DNA from: an uncultured Bacteroidales bacterium
GTDB lineage: Bacteria; Bacteroidota; Bacteroidia; Bacteroidales; Paludibacteraceae
Direction: 5' to 3'
NCBI GenBank assembly: GCA_937901225.1
Contig: CALCGX010000127.1
Span: 16,872-80,871 of the forward strand
Length of the DNA: 64,000 nucleotides
The notes beneath the pieces are model-generated. The model did not search any database. It was not told the origin of the DNA and saw only the letters and a program-made list of their open reading frames with translations. A program made the translations under genes and the position numbers. Shown here piece after piece: positions 35,560 to 45,551 of this stretch (its first letter is position 1; each line of letters begins with the position of its first letter).

Positions 35560-37875
35560 ATGAGCAAGAATTTGATGATCGTAGAGTCTCCCAGCAAGGG
35601 AAAGACCATTGCCAAATATCTGGGCAAGGATTTTCGTTTGATGTCGTCGCAAGGGCATGTGCGTGACATTGAGGGAGTGGGTAAAAATAGCATGGGTATT
35701 GACTTTGACAATGGCTATGCACCTAACTATGTGATTGATAAAGATAAGATACAACTGGTAGATGCGCTGCGTAAAGAGGCACTGAAAGCAGACAAGGTAT
35801 GGCTGGCAAGCGACCCTGACCGCGAGGGAGAGGCGATCGCATGGCATATTCAAGAAATATTGCAATTGCCTAAGGATAAAGTGTGCCGTATCACGTTTAA
35901 TGATACAACCAAAGAGTCGATTTTGGAGGCAATCAATCATCCTCGTGATATTGATTATAACTTGGTCAATGCGCAGCAAGCACGTCGCGTGATGGACCGT
36001 ATTGTGGGATTTGAGTTGTCACCTGTGTTGTGGAAAAAGGTCATTACTGGTTTGAGTGCAGGTCGTGTACAATCGGTGGCTGTGCGCTTGATTGTAGAGC
36101 GTGAGCGTGAGATTGAGGAGTTTGTGCCAACAGCAAGCTACCGCTTGACTGCGGAGTTTGTGGGTGTGGCGTTGAATGGGGAAGAAACAACGTTTAAGAC
36201 GGAGTTGAATCGTCGTTTTGCTACCAAAGAAGAGGCGCTTGCTTTTCTTGAGCGTTGCAAAGAATCTACTTTTACGCTCACATCTGTGACGCATAAGCCA
36301 GGTCATCGTTCTCCTGCACCTCCTTTTACCACCTCTACGTTGCAACAAGAGGCGGTGCGCAAGTTGCACTTCTCGGTGTCGAAGACGATGCGTTTGGCTC
36401 AGTCACTCTATGAGGCAGGTCATATTACTTATATGCGTACCGACTCGGTGAATCTTAGCGGGTTAGCAATCAATACGGCAAAAGCAACTATCTTGTCGGA
36501 GTACGGAGAGCAATACCACAAAGCACGTCAATATCAGACGAAATCAAAGAATGCTCAAGAAGCACACGAGGCTATTCGTCCAACGTATATGAATGTGCCT
36601 GTAGCGGGAAACAATAATGATGAACGTCGCCTATATGATTTGATTCGCAAACGTGCATTGGCTACACAAATGGCTGATGTGGAGGTGGATACTACTCGTG
36701 TGGAAGTGGCGATGAGCAATTCGCCATATCTGTGGACTGCAACGCATGAGGTGATCACTTTTGATGGTTTTATGCGCGTTTATACGCAAGCTGCGGACGA
36801 GGAATTGACTGCGAATAATCAAGCAGCTATCGCCTTGCTCAAGGAAAATGTCAATTGTCAGTTGTCAATCGTAAACGGTCAAGAGACCTTTACAAAGGCT
36901 CCAACGCGCTATCACGAGGGTTCGTTGGTGGATAAGATGGATGAATTGGGTATTGGTCGTCCGTCCACGTATGCAACTGTGATAGAGACGATACAGTCGC
37001 GTAAGTATGTGGAGCGTGGAGCTGTGGAGGGCGTAAAACGTAGTTACAATGTGTTGACGCTCAGCAATGGCAAGATAACGGATAAGCATAAAACAGAAGT
37101 AGTAGGAGCGGACTCTGGCAAGCTTCTTCCTACTGACCTTGGACGTATTGCCAATGACTTCTTGGTGGAGCAATTCCCTACCATATTGAGTTATGACTTT
37201 ACGGCTCATTCTGAGGAGAGTTTCGATGCTATCGCTGCGGGTGAAGCGAATTGGGTACAGACAGTGGATGAGTTTTATCAGACTTTCCATCCGCTGATTA
37301 AGCAAGTACCATCTGGTAAGATGGCTGCACGATTGATAGGTCAGCATCCTCAGACGGGAGAGCCAATTTTAGCGCGTATTACCAAGAATGGCCCTTGCGT
37401 GCAATTGGGAGATAGCGATACAGAGAAACCAAAGTTTGCTTCTATGCAAAAAGGACAAAGTATCTTCACGATTACGATAGATGAGGCATTGGCTTTGTTT
37501 GCGAATGCTTTGCCTCGCACTTTGGGCGAATGGCAAGGCGAAGAAGTGGTGGTGGGCGAAGGTAAATATGGTCCATATGTTCGTCATGCGGGAGTGTTTA
37601 CGAGTTTGCCTAAAACAGTTGATCCATACACGATTACGTTGGATGATGCCATTGTGCTTTTTGAGCAGAAGAAGCAGGCTGATGAGCCAATTCATGTGTT
37701 TGGAGAAATACAGGTGTTGAATGGTAGGTATGGTGCGTATCTTAGGACTCCAGAGGGTAATTATCGCTTACCAAAGTCGGTGGATGTGCAAGCTTTGACG
37801 GAGGCGAAGTGTCGTGAGATCATCGGATCGAGTGAGCCAGCAGCAGCCAAGAAACGCTTTACAAAGAAGAAATAG
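35560..37875 (+). CDS. topA: DNA topoisomerase I
   Basis: 771 residues. The TOPRIM domain (LMIVESPSKGKTIAKYLG, ASDPDREGEAIAWHI), the ARRVMDRIVGFELSPVLW and SAGRVQSVAVRLIVERE segments and the active-site TYMRTDSVNL (Tyr291) identify a type IA topoisomerase that relaxes negative supercoils. The C-terminal part has basic repeats (GKYGPYVRHAG, GRYGAYLRTPEGNYRLP) rather than four-cysteine zinc fingers, as is common in this phylum. Residues near 431-440 (NVNCQLSIVNG) come from 7-bp tandem repeats at 36851-36878. tRNA-Pro begins 5 bp after its stop. Confidence 0.97.
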   Translation: MSKNLMIVESPSKGKTIAKYLGKDFRLMSSQGHVRDIEGVGKNSMGIDFDNGYAPNYVIDKDKIQLVDALRKEALKADKVWLASDPDREGEAIAWHIQEILQLPKDKVCRITFNDTTKESILEAINHPRDIDYNLVNAQQARRVMDRIVGFELSPVLWKKVITGLSAGRVQSVAVRLIVEREREIEEFVPTASYRLTAEFVGVALNGEETTFKTELNRRFATKEEALAFLERCKESTFTLTSVTHKPGHRSPAPPFTTSTLQQEAVRKLHFSVSKTMRLAQSLYEAGHITYMRTDSVNLSGLAINTAKATILSEYGEQYHKARQYQTKSKNAQEAHEAIRPTYMNVPVAGNNNDERRLYDLIRKRALATQMADVEVDTTRVEVAMSNSPYLWTATHEVITFDGFMRVYTQAADEELTANNQAAIALLKENVNCQLSIVNGQETFTKAPTRYHEGSLVDKMDELGIGRPSTYATVIETIQSRKYVERGAVEGVKRSYNVLTLSNGKITDKHKTEVVGADSGKLLPTDLGRIANDFLVEQFPTILSYDFTAHSEESFDAIAAGEANWVQTVDEFYQTFHPLIKQVPSGKMAARLIGQHPQTGEPILARITKNGPCVQLGDSDTEKPKFASMQKGQSIFTITIDEALALFANALPRTLGEWQGEEVVVGEGKYGPYVRHAGVFTSLPKTVDPYTITLDDAIVLFEQKKQADEPIHVFGEIQVLNGRYGAYLRTPEGNYRLPKSVDVQALTEAKCREIIGSSEPAAAKKRFTKKK
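36851..36878. repeat. 7-bp tandem repeat inside topA
   Basis: Units TCAATTG, TCAGTTG, TCAATCG, TAAACGG in direct phase. They belong to the same family, in the other orientation, as the repeats in rnr. Confidence 0.65.
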
Positions 37876-37880
37876 CGCGG

Positions 37881-37953
37881 CGAGAAGTAGCGCAGTTGGT
37901 AGCGCACCACGTTCGGGACGTGGGGGTCGCGTGTTCGAATCACGTCTTCTCGA
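37881..37953 (+). tRNA. tRNA-Pro (CGG)
   Basis: Acceptor CGAGAAG with CTTCTCG, D-arm AGCGCAGTTGGTAGCGC, anticodon stem CCACG/CGTGG with loop TTCGGGA giving anticodon CGG, T-arm CGTGTTCGAATCACG. It begins 5 bp after topA and is probably co-transcribed. CCA is not encoded. Confidence 0.97.
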
Positions 37954-37954
37954 C

Positions 37955-37981
37955 AAAAAAGGACAGGGATGTCCTTTTTTT
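37955..37981 (+). terminator. Terminator after tRNA-Pro
   Basis: A-run, stem GGACA/TGTCC with GGGA loop, then seven T. Confidence 0.85.
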
Positions 37982-37999
37982 GTTATGGTGATGTATGCT

Positions 38000-38087
38000 G
38001 AATCACCTATAAATCACCTATAAATCACATAAGAATAACCTATGAATCACCAAAGAATCACTAAAGAATAACTAAAGAATCACTAAA
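38000..38087. repeat. 11-bp tandem array, copy 2 (eight units)
   Basis: Eight contiguous units of form GAAT[CA]AC[CT][TA]A[TA], the reverse complement of the arrays at 1508 and 63372, plus a partial ninth. It fills part of the 418-bp gap between tRNA-Pro and the 38372 gene; the rest of that gap holds a terminator and a promoter. Confidence 0.9.
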
Positions 38088-38233
38088 GATTTATAGCGGA
38101 AAGATAGTGAAAGAAAAGGGACTGACTAAACCTAATTGACGTAAACCTAAAACAAAGTGATGAAACGTATTGGGAATGAGCGGCTTGAAAAATGAGGTGT
38201 TTGGTTGAAAATATAGAAAAAGTACTCTTTTTT

Positions 38234-38265
38234 CTTGGGAATTTCAAAAAAAAATAGTAACTTTG
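38234..38265 (+). promoter_or_regulatory. Promoter of the 38372-45378 pair
   Basis: CTTG (38234-38237), 20 nt with an A-run, TAACTTTG (38258-38265). Leader about 100 nt. Confidence 0.65.
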
Positions 38266-38371
38266 CAGGCTAATTTGTTTTTATAAAACAAGAAGACGTG
38301 TGTGGTGCGTATAATTGCCCCGATATTTTGTGTCAAAGAAGGAATGTAATATTTGATTTTTAAGGATAAAA

Positions 38372-38719
38372 GTGACTAATTCGTATTCTCATACAGCCCA
38401 AATCATGGATACACCTGGCATGATGCACCATGCAGGGTATGTGTTTAAGGATCCATGTACGGGTTGGAATTCGTTTACTGCTTCAGGTACTGGCAGCTTT
38501 GCTGCTATTTCGGCTGAGGTAGGTGGTAGTGTTTGTACCCAGGAAAACCTGTTTGGTGGTCCTGTGAAAGTGAATGGAATGGTATATGCAGCTCGTCCTG
38601 ATAGACCACCAATAGGACAGGAGATGCCAGTAGGAGGTATGCTGTTGCCGATGTTGGTGATGGTGTGTGCATATGTGTTGGTAAAAGTGGTTAAACGTAA
38701 GAAATCTCAAGCCTTATGA
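38372..38719 (+). CDS. Small tail-anchored protein upstream of giant surface protein
   Basis: 115 residues from GTG at 38372, or 104 from ATG at 38405; the sequence does not decide. No N-terminal signal peptide. The middle is Gly/Ser-rich (FTASGTGSFAAISAEVGGSVC). The C-terminus is MPVGGMLLPMLVMVCAYVLV followed by KVVKRKK, matching the tail layout of the 26791 protein. Its stop overlaps the ATG of the 2220-residue gene (ATGA), so the two are likely translated together. No known family recognised. Confidence 0.7.
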   Translation: MTNSYSHTAQIMDTPGMMHHAGYVFKDPCTGWNSFTASGTGSFAAISAEVGGSVCTQENLFGGPVKVNGMVYAARPDRPPIGQEMPVGGMLLPMLVMVCAYVLVKVVKRKKSQAL

Positions 38720-41700
38720 AAAGATTTTTTCTCTTAGTATATATTTGTCTGAGTTGTCTGATTGCGCAAGCGCAGGTGACAGATGGTGTGTTTGTGAGCG
38801 GAGATATCGTATCGTTTAGTTATGATAGCGACCCATGGGTGCAATATGATTTTCGTTTGTATTTGGAGGCAAGTAGTGACGGTGTGCGTGCTCCACGGGT
38901 GATATCGGATGACTGCTTGTGGCGGATGCGTATTGATCAGAATGGTTCGTCTTACTATTATAGTTTTCAGAATTTGACTACAGGATATTGGTTGAGTGTG
39001 GATAACTCAAGTCCACAGGGGGCGACAAATGTAGGTGCTCTGACTTTGGTTCCCGATAGTTCTGCAGCAGCGGCTTTTCGCTTCGGAAATATGGTGGATT
39101 CGCAGAAGGGGTCCTATTGGTTGGGTGAGATTTACTACATGGCCACAATGCACTGGGGGCAAGTGCTACCATTGTATGTGACTTTGGATTTTACGGTTGC
39201 GAACTGGAGTCCTTATACGATTCATGTGGAGAAATGGGAGCGAAAAGGTACAGGTGATGCGTGGGCGCACTTCAACCCAGCGAAGATAGAGTTTACCTAC
39301 GATGATGTGTTGGAGCGTGATGTGCGCTTTGTGATTGAGCATACCACAGAGACGTATTACCAGATAGTAAGACGTCCTAATGAAGAGCCGCTACTTCGAC
39401 GCACATCCATTGAGGTGGACCCAAATCAAGTGAAAGAGGTGCATGTGTATTGGGAGTCAACGGGTGCGAATAAGAGCAAAGAGACATGGCTCAATCCAGC
39501 AAACTTCTCGTTTAACTATCCTAATCTCCAATATACTTGCCCAGATACATCGCGTGTGATGATGAGGCTGGGTGAGGTGGAAGAGATTAAAGCGGCTGAC
39601 GGACATAAGCAATGGCAGTTTCCTTTGGCACCAGTAGGAGAGAGTCCGATGGATTTGAAGGGTATTATCTATCCCGAATTGGATAGTCAAGGCAACCAGT
39701 TGGGTATCTTGACTTGGATAGACTATTCGGATAATGTGGTGGTGGAGTATAAATACGGCAACCAGAGCTTCAGCAAGAAGATGCGCGTGGTTCGTAAGTC
39801 GTATCACAAAGAGGAGTTGAATCCAATCTCGGTGTCGATAAATCCAGTGACCTATACCTTCCGTGAGGTGGCTGAGGCAAAAGACTTTGTGGTAAATGTG
39901 CAGCATCAACATGGTTCTGTGATTTACAATGTGGATGGTCAAGAGATTGTTCGTGAGGCAGAAGGCGAAGTAGAAATAATATCCTTGAATGATGCGCATT
40001 GGACATTTAGCTTCGAGAATGGTTGGGAAGGGCTTAGTTGTGAAGTGCTGGACGATGGTAAAACGATTCGAGTGAGTACACCAGAGAATGAAAGTAATAG
40101 TAAGCGTACTGCGACATTGGTAGGAACATATTCCAATCAAACTGATGCTGAGCATAAACACGCAGGTGAGTTCCGTATTCCAATCGCTCAGCGTGTGGAA
40201 GCAGGTGGTATACAATTCGAGACGCAAGCAGGTGCAGGTCATACAGGAGCATGGACGGCAGGGCAAGAGCAGTTGACACATACCTCGGAGCGTACCATAT
40301 ACTATTTGCCTAACCAGGAGATAGAACTCCGTTTGGCAGAGTCGGGGTACTCGGGCTATATGCGCTGGTATGACTATGAGACCAAGGGGGATCCCTATTA
40401 TAACCATGTAGAGGGCTATTTGTCCACTTCATGGATTCGTTCGCCTCGTTCGGCGGACGGCACACCATTTGCTGCTATCAATACGCCACAGAGTGCAGAA
40501 ACGATTCAAGATGAAGGTATATCGTATGGATTGTATTCTTTCAACAGAAATAACGACCGATATGGCGCTCAGACCGCAGGTACAGATGCTAACTATGGTG
40601 GTGTGCTGAATGAAAACAATACTGGTAACGCCGCTCCAATCCTCAAGGGATGGGATTATACGTATAATGCGAGCGCAAGCACGGCTGAGGCTAAAGCAGC
40701 TTCGGGCTATCATACGATGGCGTGTGATGTAAGTGCATATACCGATTATGAATATACTTTGCATAATGGTCAGATCACTTCGATAACAGAGCCAACGCTA
40801 TCTTATCGCCAAATCTTCCATCTTAAGCCAGCTGAAGAGATGGCGGATACACTGCAAGCGCGAACGGGCAGAGGTGAGTATTTGGAAACGTATAAATATC
40901 AGGCTCCATCGGGTAAACAGATCCTTTTGTCCACTGAGCATCGCTATGTCCAATACCGTTCGCATTTGTCTGAGATGTGCTATTTCTATCGCGATGGTAG
41001 TGACCAAGTGCAACGTATTCCAGCATCAGCATTCTCATGGACAAGAGAGGTGTGGGATAATCAAACTAAGGACTATCTACTTGCACAGGGATATACCCCT
41101 ACATATACCGCTGAACTTGACTATCTGATAGTTAGAAGTGATAATTACACCATGGGCGAGCAGCAAGTGAAGCATAGGTATCGTTTGACAGCAGCACCAG
41201 CCGACTCAGAGCCATTGCTGATAGCTGAGTTTGAGGTGGAGTTTGTGGATGTGGAGAAATGTGGTCCAACGACACAAACAATCATCACTCAAGCCCGTAT
41301 TGAAAATGAATATGAGGTGTTGAGTAGCATTAATTTTGATGACAACAACGATACGCATTTGCCATGGGGACAGATATCGTATGGATATGTGTATGCAACG
41401 GGTGAATTGGCACAAGAAGCTAATTTCCGCCGTGGTGCAACGCAAGGTGCGTTCCCATTCTATGGTGAATACACGATATTGTCTTCCGTGAACAAAGATT
41501 GGGCTATGGCATCGGCTCATTCGGGTAAGGCATTGTATGTGGATGGTACCATGGAACCAGGTTTGGTGGCCAGTCTTACCACGGGTAAGCCTATTTGTTC
41601 GGGTCAAACGATGTATTGCTCGGCATGGTTCTGCAACCCTGCACCGGCTAACTGGTCAGGCCAAGGTAACCCAATCTTCCGCTTTAATGTTCAAGGAAAG

Positions 41701-44700
41701 AATAAGGGAGAAGCAGATTGGCAGAATGTAGGCGTGTATTTTGTGGGCGAGTTGCTCAAAGGTAGGGGTTGGCAGCAGATTAACTTCCCGATTGAATCGG
41801 CGAGTGGCTATGACTCTACGCGCGTATCGATTTATAACTTTGCGACTACCAACCAAGGTAACGACTTTATGGTGGACGATATTACTCTATATGTATCGCA
41901 GTTGCCAATGGCGGCTTACCATGGTAAGATGACCTGTCGCTCGACGAATAATGGTGTCAGCAGTGCAGCAGCCGTGTTGCGATTGGATTATAGCAATATG
42001 GAGGTAGGTTCGGATGCGTATATCTATTATCAGATTTACAATGAGACAGCAGACAAAGCATTGAATCCAACCTATCAAGAGGGAGATGAAACGCTACCTA
42101 TCTACTACCATGACTATGATCATGAACATGGTAATCTGGCAACCAATCACGCCTATGGTTCGATACACATTCCTGATGCTAATTATGTGCCTTCGGAGAG
42201 TAGGGGAGATATTATCTATTACTCGGTGGCCAAGATGCTGGATGAGATGGGTGATGCGGTACATAAGAAGGCCTATGTGAAGACGGTGAATAATGGTGTG
42301 GAAAAATGGCTGTTGTATGTGGCGCATATCATCGAAAATACCGAAGAGCCTGATGAGGCGTTGAATAAGTTATATGCTGGTGATAGCTATTGGATGCGTA
42401 TGGCATATTCGGTGGATGAGTTGGACGAGGACAACTGTAACATGCAAACACCATTGCATGCTACGCAACAGACTAAGTTTGATCTCCGCAATTCGGATGG
42501 CGGTCTGGTGGATGAGGAGTTTGACTTGGAATCGGCAGGCAATTGCGCCAATGACATGTATTATCTGACGGTGGCAGTGAAAAATACCTTTGCAGATGAG
42601 GTGGGTGGTGCGCTCAAGGATAAGAAGGTACCTATCTATGCGGATTGGTTGGTAACTGTGGAGTCGGATGATGTATATGGTGATAAAGAGGCTACATTGG
42701 AGCAACAATTGGCAGCGGATGAGGCATTTAAAGCGTTGTATAAGTACACGCATGGACAAGTGACTGCGGCTATCATGTACGATATGAGACGTCCATCTAC
42801 GGCTGATGATCCTAATCCAAACTATTATGCTACTCGCTTTGAGGATTTGAAGGTGGATGCATTTGAGTCAAGACAAAACTATGATATCGTGAAGCATCTC
42901 CATGATAATGGTTGGTTGCAGTTCTATGATACAACGGCTCATTTCTATCTTGGAGCAAATGATACTGCGCGCTACTGGTGCTTCCCTATTGAGGGTACTG
43001 CTACCATGACGGTGAACTATCAGGGTAAGGACACTTTGGTGGTGCTCAAAGATTGTAATGAGCCACGTTGGGTGAAAGTGACTTCTGCAGAAGCTAGTCG
43101 CTTCTTGAATATCTTACCAATCGCATCTGAACATATAACGGAGCAACAAAGAACAGAACTTCCTGTTTATAAGATTGTTATTGGTGATACGTCTGCCATC
43201 AAAATCCCTGTTACTGACATGGGTGGAGATACCAAGATTGCTAATTGTGAGATAGTAGAAGAAAATGGTAAAAAATACTTTACTCTCAATACAGATGCCA
43301 TCAGTTTTGTTAACCCTGAAACAGGAGAAGTGTTGCCTGTTGATCCTAGCAAAACGGTTGAAGCAGGTAGAGAATACATCGCACGTTTGCAGTTGACTAC
43401 AGGTGCCGATGGCGTGGATTATGAAGGATGCAAAGTGGGATATATCTTCATCAAAATACAAGTGTTGCCACAAACAGTGGTATGGCGCCCAGGTACAAGC
43501 ACCATCAACGGTTGGGGCTTGAACGAAAACTGGAAAAGTTGGGAGGATACCAATGGCAATAAGCAGGTGGATGATGGAGATACGTTTGGAGTAGGATATG
43601 TGCCAATGGCTGGTGTAGATGTGATTATCCCTAAGATGGATAATGAGTTGCGCTATCCATACATTGTGCCCGATAATGAGCACTTGGATGACCCAGAATC
43701 GGATCACAAGCACAATCACTACCCAATGACCATCAATCATGATGTGCATAAATGTCGCAATATCTACTTTGCTTCGGGGGCACGCATCAACAACCAACAT
43801 CTGTTGGAGTATGAGAAGGCGTTTGTGGATATGCAGCTGACTTCTACTAAGTGGAATATGATGTCTGCACCGCTGAAAGATATGTATACAGGTGATATGT
43901 TTATTCCTCATACAGGCGACTATATATCAGGGTCCGCAATGGAGAGCGATAATCCGTTTGAGGTGTCATCCTTCCAGGGTACACGTGCTGGGGATGCGGC
44001 ATACGCATTCTGGTTGTCATTCTATAATAAGGATATTGTTACCCGTTATGAGGGTGGAAAAGATGTAACAGAAACAGCCACTGCTGAGTTCTGCGAGTCG
44101 AACTCGTTGATTCAACCATTGGAGGTAGGACAAGGTTTCCAACTCTTGGGCTTTGGTCCTGGAGATAGTATGGAAGATATGATTGTTCGTTTGCCTAAGC
44201 CAGATGAGCGTTATTCGTATTTCAGCCCTTCGGGTTATGAAACTTCTTCTGTGGTGGTTCCTTCGCGAGAGGAGGCATATCGTTTGGCATTTACTCCAAC
44301 CGATAACACGATGCAAATTACCTTGACGAATGGGGTGGAGAGCAATGCTTTTGTATTTGGTAATCCTACGTTGTCGTATATTGATATGCGTGCACTATTG
44401 GCTGATAATGAGCAGTTTAGTTCAGAGTTCTATTATATGCAGAACGACTCATGGCAGTCGGCTACGGTGGAAGTGGCAGCCACATCTTCGGATCGATACT
44501 TGCCTCCGATGCGTTCGGTAATGCTCAAGTTGCGCGATGGGGCAACGGCGACTACTGCCCAAGTAGTATTAAGTACCGATCATTTGACGCTGAATAACTC
44601 GCTGAAGTCAAAGGTGGCACCTGTGATGCGTGCACCTCAGCGCGATGTAATGCAAGAGGCTGAGGTGATGACGATCTATGCTTTTGCTGCGGGCAATTAT

Positions 44701-45378
44701 GCACGCTGTATGTTGGCTACACATGCTGAGGCGAATGATTATTATTTGCAGGGCGAGGATGCATTGTTCTTGTCGTCGGGTGTGGAAGTGACGGTGAAGG
44801 ATAATTCGGCAGTATCTCCGCTGAACCTCTATACGGTGGCAGAGCAAGTGCCGATGATGACCGATCTGCGTCAAGGAGTTAGTGAAATACCATTGGCAGT
44901 TTTGGCAAATGCAGATGCAAGGGATGAGCATATGCAATTGGCATTCTATCTCTCTGAAAACTGGACTAAGGAGTGCTATCTTTGGGATACCATGACGGGC
45001 GCAAAATACCGAATCCTCAATGGCTTGATGTTGCAATTACCGATGTCGGAGAACCATGAGCAACGCTATGTGATTGTAGGTCCAGATACCTATGTGGGAG
45101 AAGGCAATGATGGTGGTGTGGCTACATCTACTATGAGTGCACTTCCAGCCGATGGCCAATTACATGCTTATTCACATGCTGCGGGGATGTTGACGGTGGC
45201 ATCTAACCAGTTGATAAAATCGGTGGTGGTATATGATATGCTCGGACGTGTATTGCTGGAGCATGATATGAATCTGTGGAATAACGAAGTGACTTTACCA
45301 GTACCTTCGGGTATGTGTGTGGTGGAAGCTTATTTGAGTAATCAAACAACGCTTCATCAGCCAGCCATGGTGAAGTAA
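38716..45378 (+). CDS. Giant secreted surface protein, 2220 residues
   Basis: A signal peptide (MKRFFLLVYICLSCLIAQAQ) is followed by many beta-rich domains. Residues about 870-1060 look like a carbohydrate-binding jelly-roll module (SSINFDDNND to VDDITLY). A calcium-loop-like DTNGNKQVDDGD lies near 1611-1622, followed by KWNMMSAPLKDMYTGDMF near 1715. The C-terminus (LIKSVVVYDMLGRVLLEHDMN...PSGMCVVEAYL) fits a type IX sorting domain. No catalytic residues could be assigned. It is translationally coupled to the 38372 gene and ends at a terminator. Large size, modular beta domains and export signals suggest an adhesin or matrix protein, which is inference. Confidence 0.82.
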   Translation: MKRFFLLVYICLSCLIAQAQVTDGVFVSGDIVSFSYDSDPWVQYDFRLYLEASSDGVRAPRVISDDCLWRMRIDQNGSSYYYSFQNLTTGYWLSVDNSSPQGATNVGALTLVPDSSAAAAFRFGNMVDSQKGSYWLGEIYYMATMHWGQVLPLYVTLDFTVANWSPYTIHVEKWERKGTGDAWAHFNPAKIEFTYDDVLERDVRFVIEHTTETYYQIVRRPNEEPLLRRTSIEVDPNQVKEVHVYWESTGANKSKETWLNPANFSFNYPNLQYTCPDTSRVMMRLGEVEEIKAADGHKQWQFPLAPVGESPMDLKGIIYPELDSQGNQLGILTWIDYSDNVVVEYKYGNQSFSKKMRVVRKSYHKEELNPISVSINPVTYTFREVAEAKDFVVNVQHQHGSVIYNVDGQEIVREAEGEVEIISLNDAHWTFSFENGWEGLSCEVLDDGKTIRVSTPENESNSKRTATLVGTYSNQTDAEHKHAGEFRIPIAQRVEAGGIQFETQAGAGHTGAWTAGQEQLTHTSERTIYYLPNQEIELRLAESGYSGYMRWYDYETKGDPYYNHVEGYLSTSWIRSPRSADGTPFAAINTPQSAETIQDEGISYGLYSFNRNNDRYGAQTAGTDANYGGVLNENNTGNAAPILKGWDYTYNASASTAEAKAASGYHTMACDVSAYTDYEYTLHNGQITSITEPTLSYRQIFHLKPAEEMADTLQARTGRGEYLETYKYQAPSGKQILLSTEHRYVQYRSHLSEMCYFYRDGSDQVQRIPASAFSWTREVWDNQTKDYLLAQGYTPTYTAELDYLIVRSDNYTMGEQQVKHRYRLTAAPADSEPLLIAEFEVEFVDVEKCGPTTQTIITQARIENEYEVLSSINFDDNNDTHLPWGQISYGYVYATGELAQEANFRRGATQGAFPFYGEYTILSSVNKDWAMASAHSGKALYVDGTMEPGLVASLTTGKPICSGQTMYCSAWFCNPAPANWSGQGNPIFRFNVQGKNKGEADWQNVGVYFVGELLKGRGWQQINFPIESASGYDSTRVSIYNFATTNQGNDFMVDDITLYVSQLPMAAYHGKMTCRSTNNGVSSAAAVLRLDYSNMEVGSDAYIYYQIYNETADKALNPTYQEGDETLPIYYHDYDHEHGNLATNHAYGSIHIPDANYVPSESRGDIIYYSVAKMLDEMGDAVHKKAYVKTVNNGVEKWLLYVAHIIENTEEPDEALNKLYAGDSYWMRMAYSVDELDEDNCNMQTPLHATQQTKFDLRNSDGGLVDEEFDLESAGNCANDMYYLTVAVKNTFADEVGGALKDKKVPIYADWLVTVESDDVYGDKEATLEQQLAADEAFKALYKYTHGQVTAAIMYDMRRPSTADDPNPNYYATRFEDLKVDAFESRQNYDIVKHLHDNGWLQFYDTTAHFYLGANDTARYWCFPIEGTATMTVNYQGKDTLVVLKDCNEPRWVKVTSAEASRFLNILPIASEHITEQQRTELPVYKIVIGDTSAIKIPVTDMGGDTKIANCEIVEENGKKYFTLNTDAISFVNPETGEVLPVDPSKTVEAGREYIARLQLTTGADGVDYEGCKVGYIFIKIQVLPQTVVWRPGTSTINGWGLNENWKSWEDTNGNKQVDDGDTFGVGYVPMAGVDVIIPKMDNELRYPYIVPDNEHLDDPESDHKHNHYPMTINHDVHKCRNIYFASGARINNQHLLEYEKAFVDMQLTSTKWNMMSAPLKDMYTGDMFIPHTGDYISGSAMESDNPFEVSSFQGTRAGDAAYAFWLSFYNKDIVTRYEGGKDVTETATAEFCESNSLIQPLEVGQGFQLLGFGPGDSMEDMIVRLPKPDERYSYFSPSGYETSSVVVPSREEAYRLAFTPTDNTMQITLTNGVESNAFVFGNPTLSYIDMRALLADNEQFSSEFYYMQNDSWQSATVEVAATSSDRYLPPMRSVMLKLRDGATATTAQVVLSTDHLTLNNSLKSKVAPVMRAPQRDVMQEAEVMTIYAFAAGNYARCMLATHAEANDYYLQGEDALFLSSGVEVTVKDNSAVSPLNLYTVAEQVPMMTDLRQGVSEIPLAVLANADARDEHMQLAFYLSENWTKECYLWDTMTGAKYRILNGLMLQLPMSENHEQRYVIVGPDTYVGEGNDGGVATSTMSALPADGQLHAYSHAAGMLTVASNQLIKSVVVYDMLGRVLLEHDMNLWNNEVTLPVPSGMCVVEAYLSNQTTLHQPAMVK

Positions 45379-45405
45379 AATAGATAGAAAGAAACACATT
45401 TTTTT

Positions 45406-45445
45406 GCCGAGGAACACCAGAAAAAGATGTTCTTCGGCATTTTTT
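45406..45445 (+). terminator. Terminator after the 2220-residue gene
   Basis: GCCGAGGAACA pairs with TGTTCTTCGGC (one mismatch) around an 11-nt loop, followed by T residues. Confidence 0.85.
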
Positions 45446-45466
45446 ATGCAAAAAAAATGGGGAATA

Positions 45467-45498
45467 GTTGTGAGTTTCATTATTTTTGACTAACTTTG
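45467..45498 (+). promoter_or_regulatory. Promoter of the 45552-50113 pair
   Basis: GTTG (45467-45470), 20 nt, TAACTTTG (45491-45498); the -33 box is weaker than in the others. Confidence 0.6.
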
Positions 45499-45551
45499 TC
45501 GCCGTATTGATAAACTAACTTTTTATTATTAACCATAAAAACACAACAATC

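Noticed and set aside
38000..38087. Possible CRISPR array
   Set aside because: The units are 11 bp, contiguous and without spacers, and no cas gene is present. It is a tandem array.
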